Positions 33,150 to 40,885 of a DNA stretch of 64,000 nucleotides are shown here, piece after piece (the stretch's first letter is position 1; the number at the start of each line of letters is the position of its first letter). Under the pieces are notes generated by a model. That model saw only the letters and a program-made list of their open reading frames with translations. It was not told the origin of the DNA and ran no database searches. Source of the DNA: JAEVLT01 sp050496765 (lineage in GTDB: Bacteria; Bacillota; Bacilli; Bacillales; Cytobacillaceae). Location: the NCBI RefSeq assembly GCF_050496765.1, contig NZ_JBNWEO010000017.1:124001-188000 (forward strand), written 5' to 3'. The position numbers and the translations under genes are program-made.

Positions 33150-34527
33150 TACATTAACACGTAAAAAAGAAACATTTGTGCCGCTTGAAGAGGGTAAGGT
33201 AAAGATGTATGTATGCGGTCCGACTGTCTATAACTATATCCATATTGGAAATGCACGCCCGGCCATTGTCTTTGACACGGTTCGTCGTTATTTTGAGTAT
33301 AGAGGCTATGATGTCCAATATGTATCCAATTTCACCGATGTCGATGACAAATTGATTCGGGCTGCAAAACAACTTGGTGAGGATGTCCCAACCATTGCCG
33401 ATCGCTTTGTCAAAGCCTATTTCGAGGACGTTTCCGCATTGGGTTGCCATACAGCCGATGTTCATCCGCGTGTAATGGAGAACATGGACATTATTATTGC
33501 GTTTATTGAGCAATTAATAAAAAAAGGCTATGCCTATGAGTCGGAAGGCGATGTTTATTTCCGTACACGGAAATTTAAAGGGTACGGAAAACTTTCTCAT
33601 CAATCCATCGATGATCTTCAAGTGGGTGCGCGAATTGAAGTCGGAGAAAAAAAGCAGGATGAATTGGATTTTGCCCTATGGAAGGCAGCAAAAGAAGGTG
33701 AAATTTATTGGGAAAGTCCTTGGGGCATCGGCAGACCAGGCTGGCATATTGAATGCTCGGCAATGGCTAAGAAATATCTCGGAGAAACCATTGATATTCA
33801 TGCTGGCGGTCAGGATCTGACATTTCCTCATCATGAGAATGAGATTGCTCAGTCGGAAGCATTAACGGGTAAACCATTTGCCCGCTACTGGATGCATAAC
33901 GGCTACATCAATATTGACAATGAAAAAATGTCAAAATCGCTTGGAAATTTCGTGCTCGTTCATGAAATTATTCAAAAACACAATCCGCAAGTATTAAGAT
34001 TTTTTATGCTGACTGTGCATTACCGTAATCCAATTAATTACAGCGAAGAATTATTGGAAAGTACAAAGGCAGCTTTTGAACGGCTCATTACTTCCTATCA
34101 AAATTTGAAACACCGCCGGGAAGCAAGCACAAACTTAACGGATGACAACCAGACATGGCTTGATAAAATCGCTGAAGCAAAAGCCCAATTTATCAATGAA
34201 ATGGATGATGATTTTAATACAGCGAATGCCATTTCCGTTTTATTTGATTTATCGAAGCTAGGAAATTATTATCTGTTGGAGAAAAACACAGCAGTAGAAG
34301 TGATTGATGCCTTTTTAAAAACGTTTGAAGAATTGTTCGATGTTCTCGGTCTGTCGCTTGGAAACGAAGAACTGCTTGATGAGGAAATTGATGCGCTAAT
34401 TGAAAAACGAAATCAGGCGCGCAAGGATCGCAATTTTCAATTATCCGATCAGATCCGCGATCAATTGAAGGAAATGAATATTATTTTAGAGGATACACCC
34501 CAAGGGACAAGATGGAAAAGAGGCTGA
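33130..34527 (+). CDS. cysS: Cysteinyl-tRNA synthetase
   Basis: Class I synthetase for tRNA-Cys. The zinc ligand cysteine in YVCGPTVYNYIHIGNARP (near residue 28, with the HIGH-type HIGN) is complemented by GWHIECSAM and HHENE further on; the KMSKS loop lies in NEKMSKSLGNF. The C-terminal helical domain ends in GTRWKRG. ATG 33130, behind AAAGGAG, is preferred over 33112; 465 residues. It overlaps cysE at its start and mrnC follows 5 bases later. Confidence 0.96.
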   Translation: MTIQLYNTLTRKKETFVPLEEGKVKMYVCGPTVYNYIHIGNARPAIVFDTVRRYFEYRGYDVQYVSNFTDVDDKLIRAAKQLGEDVPTIADRFVKAYFEDVSALGCHTADVHPRVMENMDIIIAFIEQLIKKGYAYESEGDVYFRTRKFKGYGKLSHQSIDDLQVGARIEVGEKKQDELDFALWKAAKEGEIYWESPWGIGRPGWHIECSAMAKKYLGETIDIHAGGQDLTFPHHENEIAQSEALTGKPFARYWMHNGYINIDNEKMSKSLGNFVLVHEIIQKHNPQVLRFFMLTVHYRNPINYSEELLESTKAAFERLITSYQNLKHRREASTNLTDDNQTWLDKIAEAKAQFINEMDDDFNTANAISVLFDLSKLGNYYLLEKNTAVEVIDAFLKTFEELFDVLGLSLGNEELLDEEIDALIEKRNQARKDRNFQLSDQIRDQLKEMNIILEDTPQGTRWKRG

Positions 34528-34532
34528 ATTTC

Positions 34533-34958
34533 ATGCTTTTAGACGAACAAAATCTAGATCCGAAACAGCTGAACAGCCTGGCGCTTGCTTATATGGGGGA
34601 TGCAGTATTTGAAACATATGTAAGGCACCACCTTCTCCAAAGCGGGAAGGTGAGGCCAAACAAGCTGCATCGAGAAGGAACAATGTATGTCTCAGCTAAA
34701 GCACAGTCAAAAATACTTTTCCAACTGCTTGATGAGGGAATTTTAACAGAGGAAGAGCGCGCCGTCGTCATAAGGGGACGGAACGCCAAGTCGGCTACAG
34801 TGCCCAAAAATACAGATGTTCAGACATATCGGCACAGCACTGCATTTGAAGCTTTGATGGGTTATTTATTTTTAAAAGGCGAAATAGGGCGGATGGAGGA
34901 GCTGATCCAGGAAGCTTTTTCATATGTTGATGGAACAACGAAAGGAGTTAGCGGATGA
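34533..34958 (+). CDS. mrnC: Mini-ribonuclease III (23S rRNA maturation)
   Basis: RNase III-like dimeric nuclease without a dsRNA-binding domain; in B. subtilis it trims 23S precursor ends. The RNase III core signature is LALAYMGDAVFETYVR with the catalytic aspartate, followed by RGRNAK and the STAFEALMGYLFL motif with the second acidic residue. ATG 34533 gives 141 residues, with AGAGG 10-14 bases upstream; ATG 34512, overlapping cysS, is an alternative. Its stop overlaps the rlmB start (ATGA). Confidence 0.9.
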   Translation: MLLDEQNLDPKQLNSLALAYMGDAVFETYVRHHLLQSGKVRPNKLHREGTMYVSAKAQSKILFQLLDEGILTEEERAVVIRGRNAKSATVPKNTDVQTYRHSTAFEALMGYLFLKGEIGRMEELIQEAFSYVDGTTKGVSG

Positions 34959-35707
34959 ATCAGGAACAGGAACAGGAATACATCATTGGAAAAAATCCAG
35001 TCATTGAGGCTCTTAAATCCCATCGTGATATTAATAAGATCCTTGTAGCGGAGGGATCGCAGCGCGGGCAAATGCAGCAAATGATTCAGCTTGCCAAAGA
35101 GGCGAATGTTTATGTCCAGTTCGTGCCAAAGAAAAAACTTGATCAATTGACCGGAGGGAATCACCAAGGCGTTCTGGCGTATGTGGCAGCTTACGAATAT
35201 GCGCAACTTGATGATTTATTTCACGCAGCAGAGGAAAAAAAGGAACCGCCGTTTTTTTTGCTGCTCGATGAGATTGAAGATCCCCATAATTTAGGTTCGA
35301 TTATGCGAACAGCAGATGCGGTTGGGGCGCACGGCATTATTATTCCGAAGCGAAGAGCGGTCGGTCTGACAGCCACTGTTGCGAAGGCTTCAACAGGTGC
35401 AATTGAATACATCCCCGTTGTCCGGGTTACCAATATGGCGAGAACCATCGATGAATTAAAAGAACGCGGGGTATGGATTGCTGGAACGGATGCTAAGGGA
35501 GCGGATGACTACCGCCATTTGGACGCTCAATTGCCGCTTGGTCTTGTGATCGGCAGTGAGGGGAAAGGAATGGGGCGGTTAATTCGTGATAAATGCGATT
35601 TCCTGATTAGACTGCCGATGGCGGGAAGGGTTACATCGTTAAATGCTTCTGTTGCCGCAGCCTTGTTGATGTATGAGGTCTACCGGAAGCGGCACCCAAT
35701 TGAGTGA
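34955..35707 (+). CDS. rlmB: 23S rRNA 2'-O-ribose methyltransferase, RlmB-like
   Basis: SpoU/TrmH-family SAM-dependent methyltransferase, expected to methylate a guanosine in the 23S peptidyl-transferase region. An N-terminal L30e-like substrate-binding domain (GKNPVIEAL...) leads to the knotted catalytic domain with LLDEIEDPHNLGSIMRTADA (motif 1), IGSEGKGM (motif 2) and LPMAGRVTSLNASVAAALLM (motif 3). 250 residues; it starts within the mrnC stop (4-base overlap). Confidence 0.93.
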   Translation: MNQEQEQEYIIGKNPVIEALKSHRDINKILVAEGSQRGQMQQMIQLAKEANVYVQFVPKKKLDQLTGGNHQGVLAYVAAYEYAQLDDLFHAAEEKKEPPFFLLLDEIEDPHNLGSIMRTADAVGAHGIIIPKRRAVGLTATVAKASTGAIEYIPVVRVTNMARTIDELKERGVWIAGTDAKGADDYRHLDAQLPLGLVIGSEGKGMGRLIRDKCDFLIRLPMAGRVTSLNASVAAALLMYEVYRKRHPIE

Positions 35708-35713
35708 TCGAAA

Positions 35714-36223
35714 ATGGATATCTTAATTGTTGATGGTTATAACATTATTGGCGCCTGGCCGGAATTGAAGGCATTAAAAGAGAAGGATTTAGCGGCGGCA
35801 CGCGATAAATTGATCGAAAAAATGGCGGAATACCAGGCATATTCGGGTTACCGAGTCATTGTCGTATTTGATGCCTATTTTGTTGAAGGTACAGCAAAAA
35901 AGTACAAAAACCATAAAGTGGAAGTTATTTTTACAAGTAAAAACGAAACAGCAGATGAGCGGATTGAAAAAATGGCGATTCGTTTAAACAATCGGAAAAC
36001 GCAAATCCATGTGGCGACATCCGATTTAACGGAACAATGGGCAATTTTTGGACAGGGAGCTTTAAGAATATCTGCCCGTGAGCTGTTAAATGAAATGAAT
36101 ACCATTGAAAAAGGAATTGAAAGAAAGGTAAAGAAAATTCAAGAAAAGAGGCCCGTTTCCAAAATTCCGATTAGCGAAGAAATAGCGGAAATTTTCGAAA
36201 AGTGGCGAAGAGGAAAAAAGTAA
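35714..36223 (+). CDS. rae1: NYN-domain ribosome-associated endoribonuclease (Rae1/YacP)
   Basis: In B. subtilis YacP/Rae1 enters the ribosomal A site and cleaves particular mRNAs. The 169-residue protein shows the NYN/PIN-like signature: ILIVDGYNIIGAWPEL with the first acidic residue, then VVFDAYFVEGT, SKNETADERIEKMA and VATSDLTEQW. The C-terminal tail is basic. It starts at ATG 35714, 6 bases after the rlmB stop, with only a weak GAGTGAT site, suggesting coupling. It is the end of the cysE operon; sigH has its own promoter. Confidence 0.9.
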   Translation: MDILIVDGYNIIGAWPELKALKEKDLAAARDKLIEKMAEYQAYSGYRVIVVFDAYFVEGTAKKYKNHKVEVIFTSKNETADERIEKMAIRLNNRKTQIHVATSDLTEQWAIFGQGALRISARELLNEMNTIEKGIERKVKKIQEKRPVSKIPISEEIAEIFEKWRRGKK

Positions 36224-36226
36224 GCG

Positions 36227-36256
36227 TTGACGTTTAAAAAATTCCTACTGTATAAT
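36227..36256 (+). promoter_or_regulatory. sigH promoter
   Basis: TTGACG (36227-36232) and TATAAT (36251-36256), 18-bp spacer, 38 bases before the sigH start. In B. subtilis sigH is transcribed by sigma-A and repressed by AbrB; an AT-rich surround is present but an AbrB site cannot be read by eye. Confidence 0.75.
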
Positions 36257-36293
36257 ATTTCTAACTATGTTGTACGGTAAGGGAGGGAACCTG

Positions 36294-36944
36294 GTGAGCG
36301 CTGACATCGGAATGACATTCAATGAGCACTACACAGTACTTGAAGATGAGGAAATAGTTGAGCTAGTTCATAAAGGTGAAAGTGAAGCATTGGACTATTT
36401 GATCCACAAGTATCGGAATTTTGTTCGAGCGAAAGCACGGTCCTATTTTCTAATTGGGGCTGATAAAGAAGATATTGTGCAAGAAGGGATGATCGGTCTC
36501 TACAAGGCCATTCGCGATTTTCGGGAGGACAAGCTTACGTCTTTTAAAGCTTTCGCCGAGCTGTGTATTACAAGACAAATCATTACCGCGATAAAAACCG
36601 CCACAAGGCAAAAACATATCCCTTTAAATTCCTACGTTTCTTTGGATAAGCCCATTTTTGATGAAGAGTCGGATCGGACATTGATGGATATTCTGTCCGG
36701 GGCAAAAGTTCTTGATCCGGAAGAATTGATTATCAACCAAGAAGAGTTTGACCATATTGAAGTAAAAATGTCAGAATTATTGAGCGACTTAGAACGAAAA
36801 GTGTTAGCGCTCTATTTGGATGGACAATCCTATCAGGAAATTTCTGAAGAGTTAAATCGGCATGTGAAGTCGATTGACAATGCCCTGCAGCGTGTTAAAA
36901 GAAAATTGGAACGGTACCTGGAAATTCGCGAGTTTTCGCATTAA
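36294..36944 (+). CDS. sigH: RNA polymerase sigma-H factor
   Basis: Alternative sigma factor for the transition to stationary phase, competence and early sporulation. Region 2 (RAKARSYFLIGADKEDIVQ, GLYKAIRDF, FAELCITRQIITA) and region 4 (LDGQSYQEISEELNRHVKSI helix-turn-helix) are intact. GTG 36294 with GGGAGGG at 36281-36287 is the better start than ATG 36267, which lies before the ribosome site; 216 residues. Its presence suggests the organism belongs to a spore-forming lineage. Confidence 0.95.
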   Translation: MSADIGMTFNEHYTVLEDEEIVELVHKGESEALDYLIHKYRNFVRAKARSYFLIGADKEDIVQEGMIGLYKAIRDFREDKLTSFKAFAELCITRQIITAIKTATRQKHIPLNSYVSLDKPIFDEESDRTLMDILSGAKVLDPEELIINQEEFDHIEVKMSELLSDLERKVLALYLDGQSYQEISEELNRHVKSIDNALQRVKRKLERYLEIREFSH

Positions 36945-37043
36945 GTCAGTCGATGTTCCGAAAATCCGGCTCGCCAGTGGCAGCTCCGACTAACGAAGTT
37001 TTTTTATAGGAAATGTCATTTATATGAATACTCTCCCTGCAGT

Positions 37044-37072
37044 CATTGACATTAAATAGGTGCCATGGTACA
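37044..37072 (+). promoter_or_regulatory. Promoter of rpmG-secE
   Basis: TTGACA (37044-37049) and extended -10 TGG-TACATT (37067-37072) with a 17-bp spacer, 43 bases before rpmG. Confidence 0.75.
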
Positions 37073-37114
37073 TTTTTTAAGGACATAAGTCTCAATAACA
37101 GCAGGTGTGAAAAA

Positions 37115-37261
37115 ATGAGTGCCAAAATCATTCTCGCTTGTGAAAAATGCGGGTCAAGAAATTATACAACAACCGGTAAACAATCACAAACCGAACGGCT
37201 AGAGTTAAGAAAGTTTTGTAAAGTGTGTGGCGTACAAACGACACACCGCCAGACAAAATAG
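37115..37261 (+). CDS. rpmG: Ribosomal protein L33, zinc-binding paralogue
   Basis: 48-residue 50S protein at the E-site side. Both CxxC pairs (CEKC and CKVC) are kept, so it is the zinc-dependent (C+) form. In B. subtilis the gene at this locus is rpmGB. The short ORF begins at ATG 37115, after a weak GCAGGTGTG site; an upstream in-frame ATG overlaps the promoter and is rejected. It precedes secE as in most Firmicutes. Confidence 0.9.
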   Translation: MSAKIILACEKCGSRNYTTTGKQSQTERLELRKFCKVCGVQTTHRQTK

Positions 37262-37308
37262 ATTCAGATCGACTGATTATGCTTATTCCGATAGTTGGAG
37301 GTTACAGG

Positions 37309-37491
37309 ATGCAGCGCATTACGAAGTTTTTTAGCGAAATTACCCGTGAAATGAGGAAGGTCAGCTGGCCGAAACGCGGAGAAATGACTCGTTATACGAT
37401 CACGGTATTAACAACTGTTATTTTCTTTTCGCTGTTCTTTGCAGTTTTGGATTTAGGAATTTCCAAATTGATTCGGTTAATTCTTGAATAA
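37309..37491 (+). CDS. secE: Preprotein translocase subunit SecE
   Basis: Single-span membrane subunit of the SecYEG channel. The amphipathic N-terminal helix carries the family motif EMRKVSWPKRGE, followed by one transmembrane segment (about residues 31-52, TVLTTVIFFSLFFAVLDLGI). 60 residues, typical for Bacillus. ATG 37309 has GGAGG at 37297-37301. The -35 of the nusG promoter overlaps its last codons. Confidence 0.95.
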   Translation: MQRITKFFSEITREMRKVSWPKRGEMTRYTITVLTTVIFFSLFFAVLDLGISKLIRLILE

Positions 37492-37514
37492 CAATCAGTG
37501 TTTTATGGTATAAT
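37484..37514 (+). promoter_or_regulatory. Promoter upstream of nusG
   Basis: TTGAAT (37484-37489) and an extended -10 TGG-TATAAT (37509-37514), 19-bp spacer. A terminator-like hairpin starts about 20 bases after the predicted start site. Confidence 0.6.
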
Positions 37515-37540
37515 GGTAAACAATACAGGAAATTTTATGT

Positions 37541-37566
37541 AAAGCCCGGGCAACGGGTTTTTTCAT
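37541..37566 (+). terminator. Terminator-like hairpin in the secE-nusG intergenic region
   Basis: AAAGCCCG (37541-37548) pairs with CGGGTTTT around GGCAA, followed by a T run. It may terminate part of the secE transcripts or attenuate nusG. Confidence 0.65.
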
Positions 37567-37637
37567 TTGGTCAAAAAATGAAACGGAATGAGCGATAGAT
37601 CATAACTTAGGGAGGGACGGACGAGTAGTCCTGATAA

Positions 37638-38171
37638 ATGGAAAAGAATTGGTATGTTGTGCACACGTACTCCGGTTACGAAAATAAAGTAAAAGCGAAT
37701 TTGGAAAAGCGTGTTGAATCAATGGGAATGGCAGATAAAATTTTTCGGGTAATCGTGCCTGAAGAAGAAGAGACCGATATGAAAAACGGTAAGAAAAAAG
37801 TAGTCAAGCGAAAAGTATTCCCGGGCTATGTGTTAGTAGAGCTTGTGATGACAGATGATTCTTGGTATGTCGTGCGGAACACGCCGGGTGTTACCGGGTT
37901 TGTTGGTTCTGCAGGTTCTGGATCGAAGCCGACTCCGCTTCTGCCGGAAGAGGTCGGCGTGATCCTTAAGCGCATGGGCGTTGAGGAAAAACGGGTCGAT
38001 GTTGACTATGAGTTGGGTGAGACAGTCAAGGTAACTACTGGCCCATTCGCAAACTTTACAGGTGTCATTGAAGAAATGGATAAAGACAAAGCGAAGCTGA
38101 AAGTGCTTGTTAACATGTTTGGCCGGGACACGCCAGTAGAGCTTGATTTTACACAGATTGATAAATTATAA
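37638..38171 (+). CDS. nusG: Transcription elongation/termination factor NusG
   Basis: Binds RNA polymerase and, in B. subtilis, promotes sequence-specific pausing and coupling. NGN domain (residues 1-110, starting EKNWYVVHTYSGYE, with FPGYVLVE) and C-terminal KOW domain (VTTGPFANFTGVIEE region). 177 residues, as in B. subtilis. The start ATG 37638 is certain by homology, but the only good Shine-Dalgarno (GGAGGG, 37611-37616) is 21 bases away; a small hairpin GGAC-GAGTA-GTCC (37619-37631) between them may shorten the gap. Confidence 0.95.
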   Translation: MEKNWYVVHTYSGYENKVKANLEKRVESMGMADKIFRVIVPEEEETDMKNGKKKVVKRKVFPGYVLVELVMTDDSWYVVRNTPGVTGFVGSAGSGSKPTPLLPEEVGVILKRMGVEEKRVDVDYELGETVKVTTGPFANFTGVIEEMDKDKAKLKVLVNMFGRDTPVELDFTQIDKL

Positions 38172-38182
38172 TCCAAAATAAC

Positions 38183-38211
38183 TTGAAATCAATCACAAAA
38201 AATGTTAATAT
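38183..38211 (+). promoter_or_regulatory. rplK-rplA promoter
   Basis: TTGAAA (38183-38188) and extended -10 TGT-TAATAT (38206-38211), 17-bp spacer. The leader that follows contains a TGTCTC/GAGACA hairpin (near 38226-38242). Confidence 0.65.
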
Positions 38212-38288
38212 TTCATAGGTCAGTATGTCTCAGAGAGAGACAAGACATTTTGTCAAGTTCTTTATTTTATATAAAGAAGATTGCCTGA

Positions 38289-38315
38289 GTGGGAGGGTAA
38301 ACCCCTATTACCACA
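38289..38315 (+). promoter_or_regulatory. Conserved rplK leader hairpin
   Basis: GTGGGAGGG...CCCC...ACCAC can fold with GTGG/CCAC and GGG/CCC pairs just before the ribosome site. A related motif precedes rplA at 38881-38907. L1 controls its own operon in E. coli by binding the leader, so this may be an L1 target; that is inference. Confidence 0.5.
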
Positions 38316-38341
38316 TCACGGACTTTAAGGAGGTGTGTCTC

Positions 38342-38767
38342 GTGGCTAAAAAAGTAATTAAAGTTGTTAAATTGCAAATCCCTGCTGGTAAAGCGAATCC
38401 AGCGCCGCCAGTTGGACCTGCTCTTGGTCAGGCCGGTGTCAATATCATGGGATTCTGTAAAGAGTTTAACGCTCGTACAGCAGATCAAGCTGGATTAATT
38501 ATTCCTGTTGAAATCACGGTTTTTGAAGACCGTTCATTTACATTTATTACGAAAACTCCTCCTGCTGCTGTTCTTTTAAAAGTAGCAGCTGGAATTCAGT
38601 CTGGTTCAGGCCAGCCTAACCGTAATAAAGTAGCAACAGTAAAGCGTGACAAAGTACGCGAGATTGCGGAACAAAAGATGCCTGATCTTAACGCTGCAAG
38701 CGTAGAAGCAGCAATGCGCATGGTTGAAGGTACTGCACGCAGCATGGGAATCGTTATCGAAGACTAA
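38342..38767 (+). CDS. rplK: Ribosomal protein L11
   Basis: Part of the GTPase-associated centre and stalk base of the 50S subunit. The N-terminal domain starts KVVKLQIPAGKANPAPPVGP, the hallmark of L11 and site of thiostrepton resistance changes. The C-terminal RNA-binding domain follows. GTG 38342 (AAGGAGGTG upstream) gives 141 residues, standard. Confidence 0.97.
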   Translation: MAKKVIKVVKLQIPAGKANPAPPVGPALGQAGVNIMGFCKEFNARTADQAGLIIPVEITVFEDRSFTFITKTPPAAVLLKVAAGIQSGSGQPNRNKVATVKRDKVREIAEQKMPDLNAASVEAAMRMVEGTARSMGIVIED

Positions 38768-38796
38768 TCCATGCAAAACTGTTAGGATGTCACTGG

Positions 38797-38831
38797 AAGG
38801 TTGCGAAGTTGATTTGTTCACTCGCAACCTT
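38797..38831 (+). other. Hairpin between rplK and rplA
   Basis: A perfect 10-bp stem AAGGTTGCGA/TCGCAACCTT with a 15-base loop but only a poor T tract. A second hairpin, GGGTGTC/GACGCCC, lies near 38848-38870. They may be processing or partial termination signals. Confidence 0.55.
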
Positions 38832-38880
38832 TATTCTGTCTAGCTTCGGGTGTCGTGAGTCAGACGCCCTCTGTTTTGTC

Positions 38881-38907
38881 GTGGGAGGTTATTCCGCTAA
38901 AACCACA
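38881..38907 (+). promoter_or_regulatory. rplA leader hairpin resembling the rplK leader
   Basis: GTGGGAGG...CC...ACCACA repeats the layout of the element at 38289-38315, again ending shortly before the AAGGAGG ribosome site. Both could bind the same protein (L1 is the candidate). Confidence 0.45.
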
Positions 38908-38926
38908 ATCAAGGAGGAAATTTAAA

Positions 38927-39625
38927 ATGGCGAAAAAAGGCAAGAAATACGTAGAGGCTGTAAAGCTGATTGATCGTACAAAAGCATACCCAATTACAGA
39001 AGCGGTTGAACTTGTGAAAAAAACAAATTTTGCAAAATTTGATGCAACTGTTGAAGTTGCTTTCCGTCTTGGGGTTGACCCAAAGAAAGCGGATCAGCAA
39101 ATTCGCGGTGCAGTTGTTCTTCCGAATGGAACGGGTAAGACACAGCGCGTATTAGTATTCGCAAAAGGCGAAAAAATCAAAGAAGCTGAAGCAGCTGGTG
39201 CCGATTATGTTGGCGATGCAGAATACATCAACAAAATCCAGCAAGGCTGGTTCGAATTTGATGTGATCGTTGCAACACCTGACATGATGGGTGAGGTTGG
39301 TAAACTTGGTCGTGTATTGGGACCTAAAGGTTTAATGCCAAACCCTAAAACAGGCACGGTTACCTTTGATGTAGCAAGAGCAGTGAATGAAATCAAAGCT
39401 GGTAAAGTTGAATACCGCGTTGATAAAGCTGGAAATATTCACGTTCCGATCGGGAAAACATCTTTCGAAGATCAAAAACTTGTTGAAAACTTCAACACGA
39501 TTTTTGACACAATGCTAAAAGTGAAACCAGCTGCAGCAAAAGGAACATACATGAAGAATATTACCGTTACTTCAACAATGGGTCCTGGCGTAAAAGTAGA
39601 TCCTTCATCTGCTGCTGCAAAATAA
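38927..39625 (+). CDS. rplA: Ribosomal protein L1
   Basis: Forms the mobile L1 stalk of the 50S subunit that guides deacylated tRNA out of the E site. Standard 232 residues, beginning MAKKGKKYVEAVKLIDR. The conserved DMMGEVGKLGRVLGPKGLMP segment is present. ATG 38927 follows AAGGAGG by 8 bases; the longer in-frame extension runs through the leader hairpins and is rejected. In E. coli L1 represses its operon by binding mRNA. Confidence 0.97.
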   Translation: MAKKGKKYVEAVKLIDRTKAYPITEAVELVKKTNFAKFDATVEVAFRLGVDPKKADQQIRGAVVLPNGTGKTQRVLVFAKGEKIKEAEAAGADYVGDAEYINKIQQGWFEFDVIVATPDMMGEVGKLGRVLGPKGLMPNPKTGTVTFDVARAVNEIKAGKVEYRVDKAGNIHVPIGKTSFEDQKLVENFNTIFDTMLKVKPAAAKGTYMKNITVTSTMGPGVKVDPSSAAAK

Positions 39626-39635
39626 AATGAATGAG

Positions 39636-39664
39636 TTGACAGCAAAAGGGATTTTGTATATAAT
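39636..39664 (+). promoter_or_regulatory. rplJ-rplL promoter
   Basis: Consensus TTGACA (39636-39641) and TATAAT (39659-39664) with a 17-bp spacer. It drives the L10 leader. Confidence 0.85.
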
Positions 39665-39694
39665 ACTTTTTGTTGTTTGAAATAAATGAAACAT

Positions 39695-39813
39695 TTGTAC
39701 CGTAGACAGCAGGGGCCAACAGGGCTTAATATCCTGCCGAGGTAATACGATAGAATTGCTGGATTAAGCTATTGTATACTACCTCCATGTCTGTGATTGA
39801 TATGGAGGTTTTT
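39695..39813 (+). promoter_or_regulatory. L10 ribosomal protein leader with attenuator
   Basis: The conserved Firmicute L10 leader is recognisable by GTAGACAGCAGG, ATATCCTGCCGAGGTAATAC and the following stem. It is bound by L10-(L12)4 in B. subtilis. The attenuator hairpin ACCTCCAT/ATGGAGGT (39781-39788 with 39802-39809) is followed by TTTT. Confidence 0.85.
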
Positions 39814-39856
39814 AATTGCCTGGTATAAATGTAGACAATCTACAGGAGGTGTAAGA

Positions 39857-40357
39857 ATGAGCAGCGTAATCGAACAAAAGAAACAAATTGTAAGCGAAAT
39901 TGCTGACAAGCTAAAAAACAGCAAATCAACGATTGTGGTTGATTATCGCGGACTTACAGTTGCTGAAGTGACTGAACTTCGCAAGCAGCTTCGCGAAGCA
40001 GGTGTTGATTTCAAAGTTTACAAAAACTCAATGGTTCGCCGTGCAGCTGATGCTGCTGAACTTTCAGGCTTAAACGATGCATTGACAGGTCCAAACGCAA
40101 TTGCGTTCAGTAATGAAGATGTTGTCGCTCCAGCTAAAATCTTAAATGAATTTGCGAAAAAGAATGAAGCGCTTGAACTAAAAGCGGGTGTAATTGAAGG
40201 AAACATTGCAACAGTAGAGGAAATTAAAGCTCTAGCAGAACTTCCATCACGCGAAGGCTTGCTTTCAATGCTCCTCAGCGTCCTTCAAGCTCCAATCCGC
40301 AACCTTGCTCTTGCTGCAAAAGCTGTCGCAGAACAAAAAGAGGAACAAGGCGCGTAA
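39857..40357 (+). CDS. rplJ: Ribosomal protein L10
   Basis: Stalk base protein that carries the L7/L12 dimers on its C-terminal helix. 166 residues, normal, with STIVVDYRGLTVAEVTELRK near the N terminus and PSREGLLSMLLSVLQAPIRN before the L12-binding helix. ATG 39857 with AGGAGGTG 9 bases upstream; the longer ORF starts inside the leader terminator. It probably represses its own leader when stalk protein is in excess. Confidence 0.97.
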   Translation: MSSVIEQKKQIVSEIADKLKNSKSTIVVDYRGLTVAEVTELRKQLREAGVDFKVYKNSMVRRAADAAELSGLNDALTGPNAIAFSNEDVVAPAKILNEFAKKNEALELKAGVIEGNIATVEEIKALAELPSREGLLSMLLSVLQAPIRNLALAAKAVAEQKEEQGA

Positions 40358-40413
40358 GCTGATCGTATACGTTTAACCAATAAATGAACCAAAACTAAGG
40401 AGGAAATTTAATC

Positions 40414-40776
40414 ATGACAAAAGAACAAATCATTGAAGCAGTTAAAAACATGACTGTTTTAGAACTTAACGATTTAGTAAAAGCAATTGAAGAAGAGTTC
40501 GGTGTAACGGCTGCTGCTCCTGTTGCAGTTGTAGGCGGAGCTGGCGCAGCTGCTGCTGAAGAGAAAACTGAATTTGATGTAATCCTTGCTGGCGCTGGCG
40601 ACCAAAAAATCAAGGTGATCAAAGTTGTTCGTGAGATCACTGGTCTTGGACTTAAAGAAGCAAAAGATCTTGTTGACAACACTCCAAAGCCTCTTAAAGA
40701 AGGTATTTCTAAAGAAGAAGCTGAAGAAATCAAAGGTAAACTTGAAGAAGTTGGAGCTAACGTTGAAGTTAAGTAA
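40414..40776 (+). CDS. rplL: Ribosomal protein L7/L12
   Basis: Flexible stalk protein that recruits and activates translation GTPases. 120 residues. It has an N-terminal dimerisation helix region, an alanine/glycine-rich hinge (VGGAGAAAAEEK, about residues 38-50) and a C-terminal domain with KVIKVVREITGLGLKEAKDL, the factor-binding face. The start is ATG 40414 behind AAGGAGG. A terminator follows, before the methyltransferase gene. Confidence 0.97.
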   Translation: MTKEQIIEAVKNMTVLELNDLVKAIEEEFGVTAAAPVAVVGGAGAAAAEEKTEFDVILAGAGDQKIKVIKVVREITGLGLKEAKDLVDNTPKPLKEGISKEEAEEIKGKLEEVGANVEVK

Positions 40777-40787
40777 TCAACTTTTTA

Positions 40788-40817
40788 AAAAGCTCGCTGT
40801 TTAAGCGGGCTTTTTTT
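40788..40817 (+). terminator. Terminator after rplL
   Basis: AAAAGCTCGCT (40788-40798) pairs with AGCGGGCTTTT (40804-40814; one G-T pair), then T residues. Some read-through to rpoB is usual in bacilli. Confidence 0.85.
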
Positions 40818-40885
40818 GGCTATATAAAAAGAACCATCAAATGAATTCCCCGCTATTCTTCATTTACTCTTCTGGAGGTGAGTCA

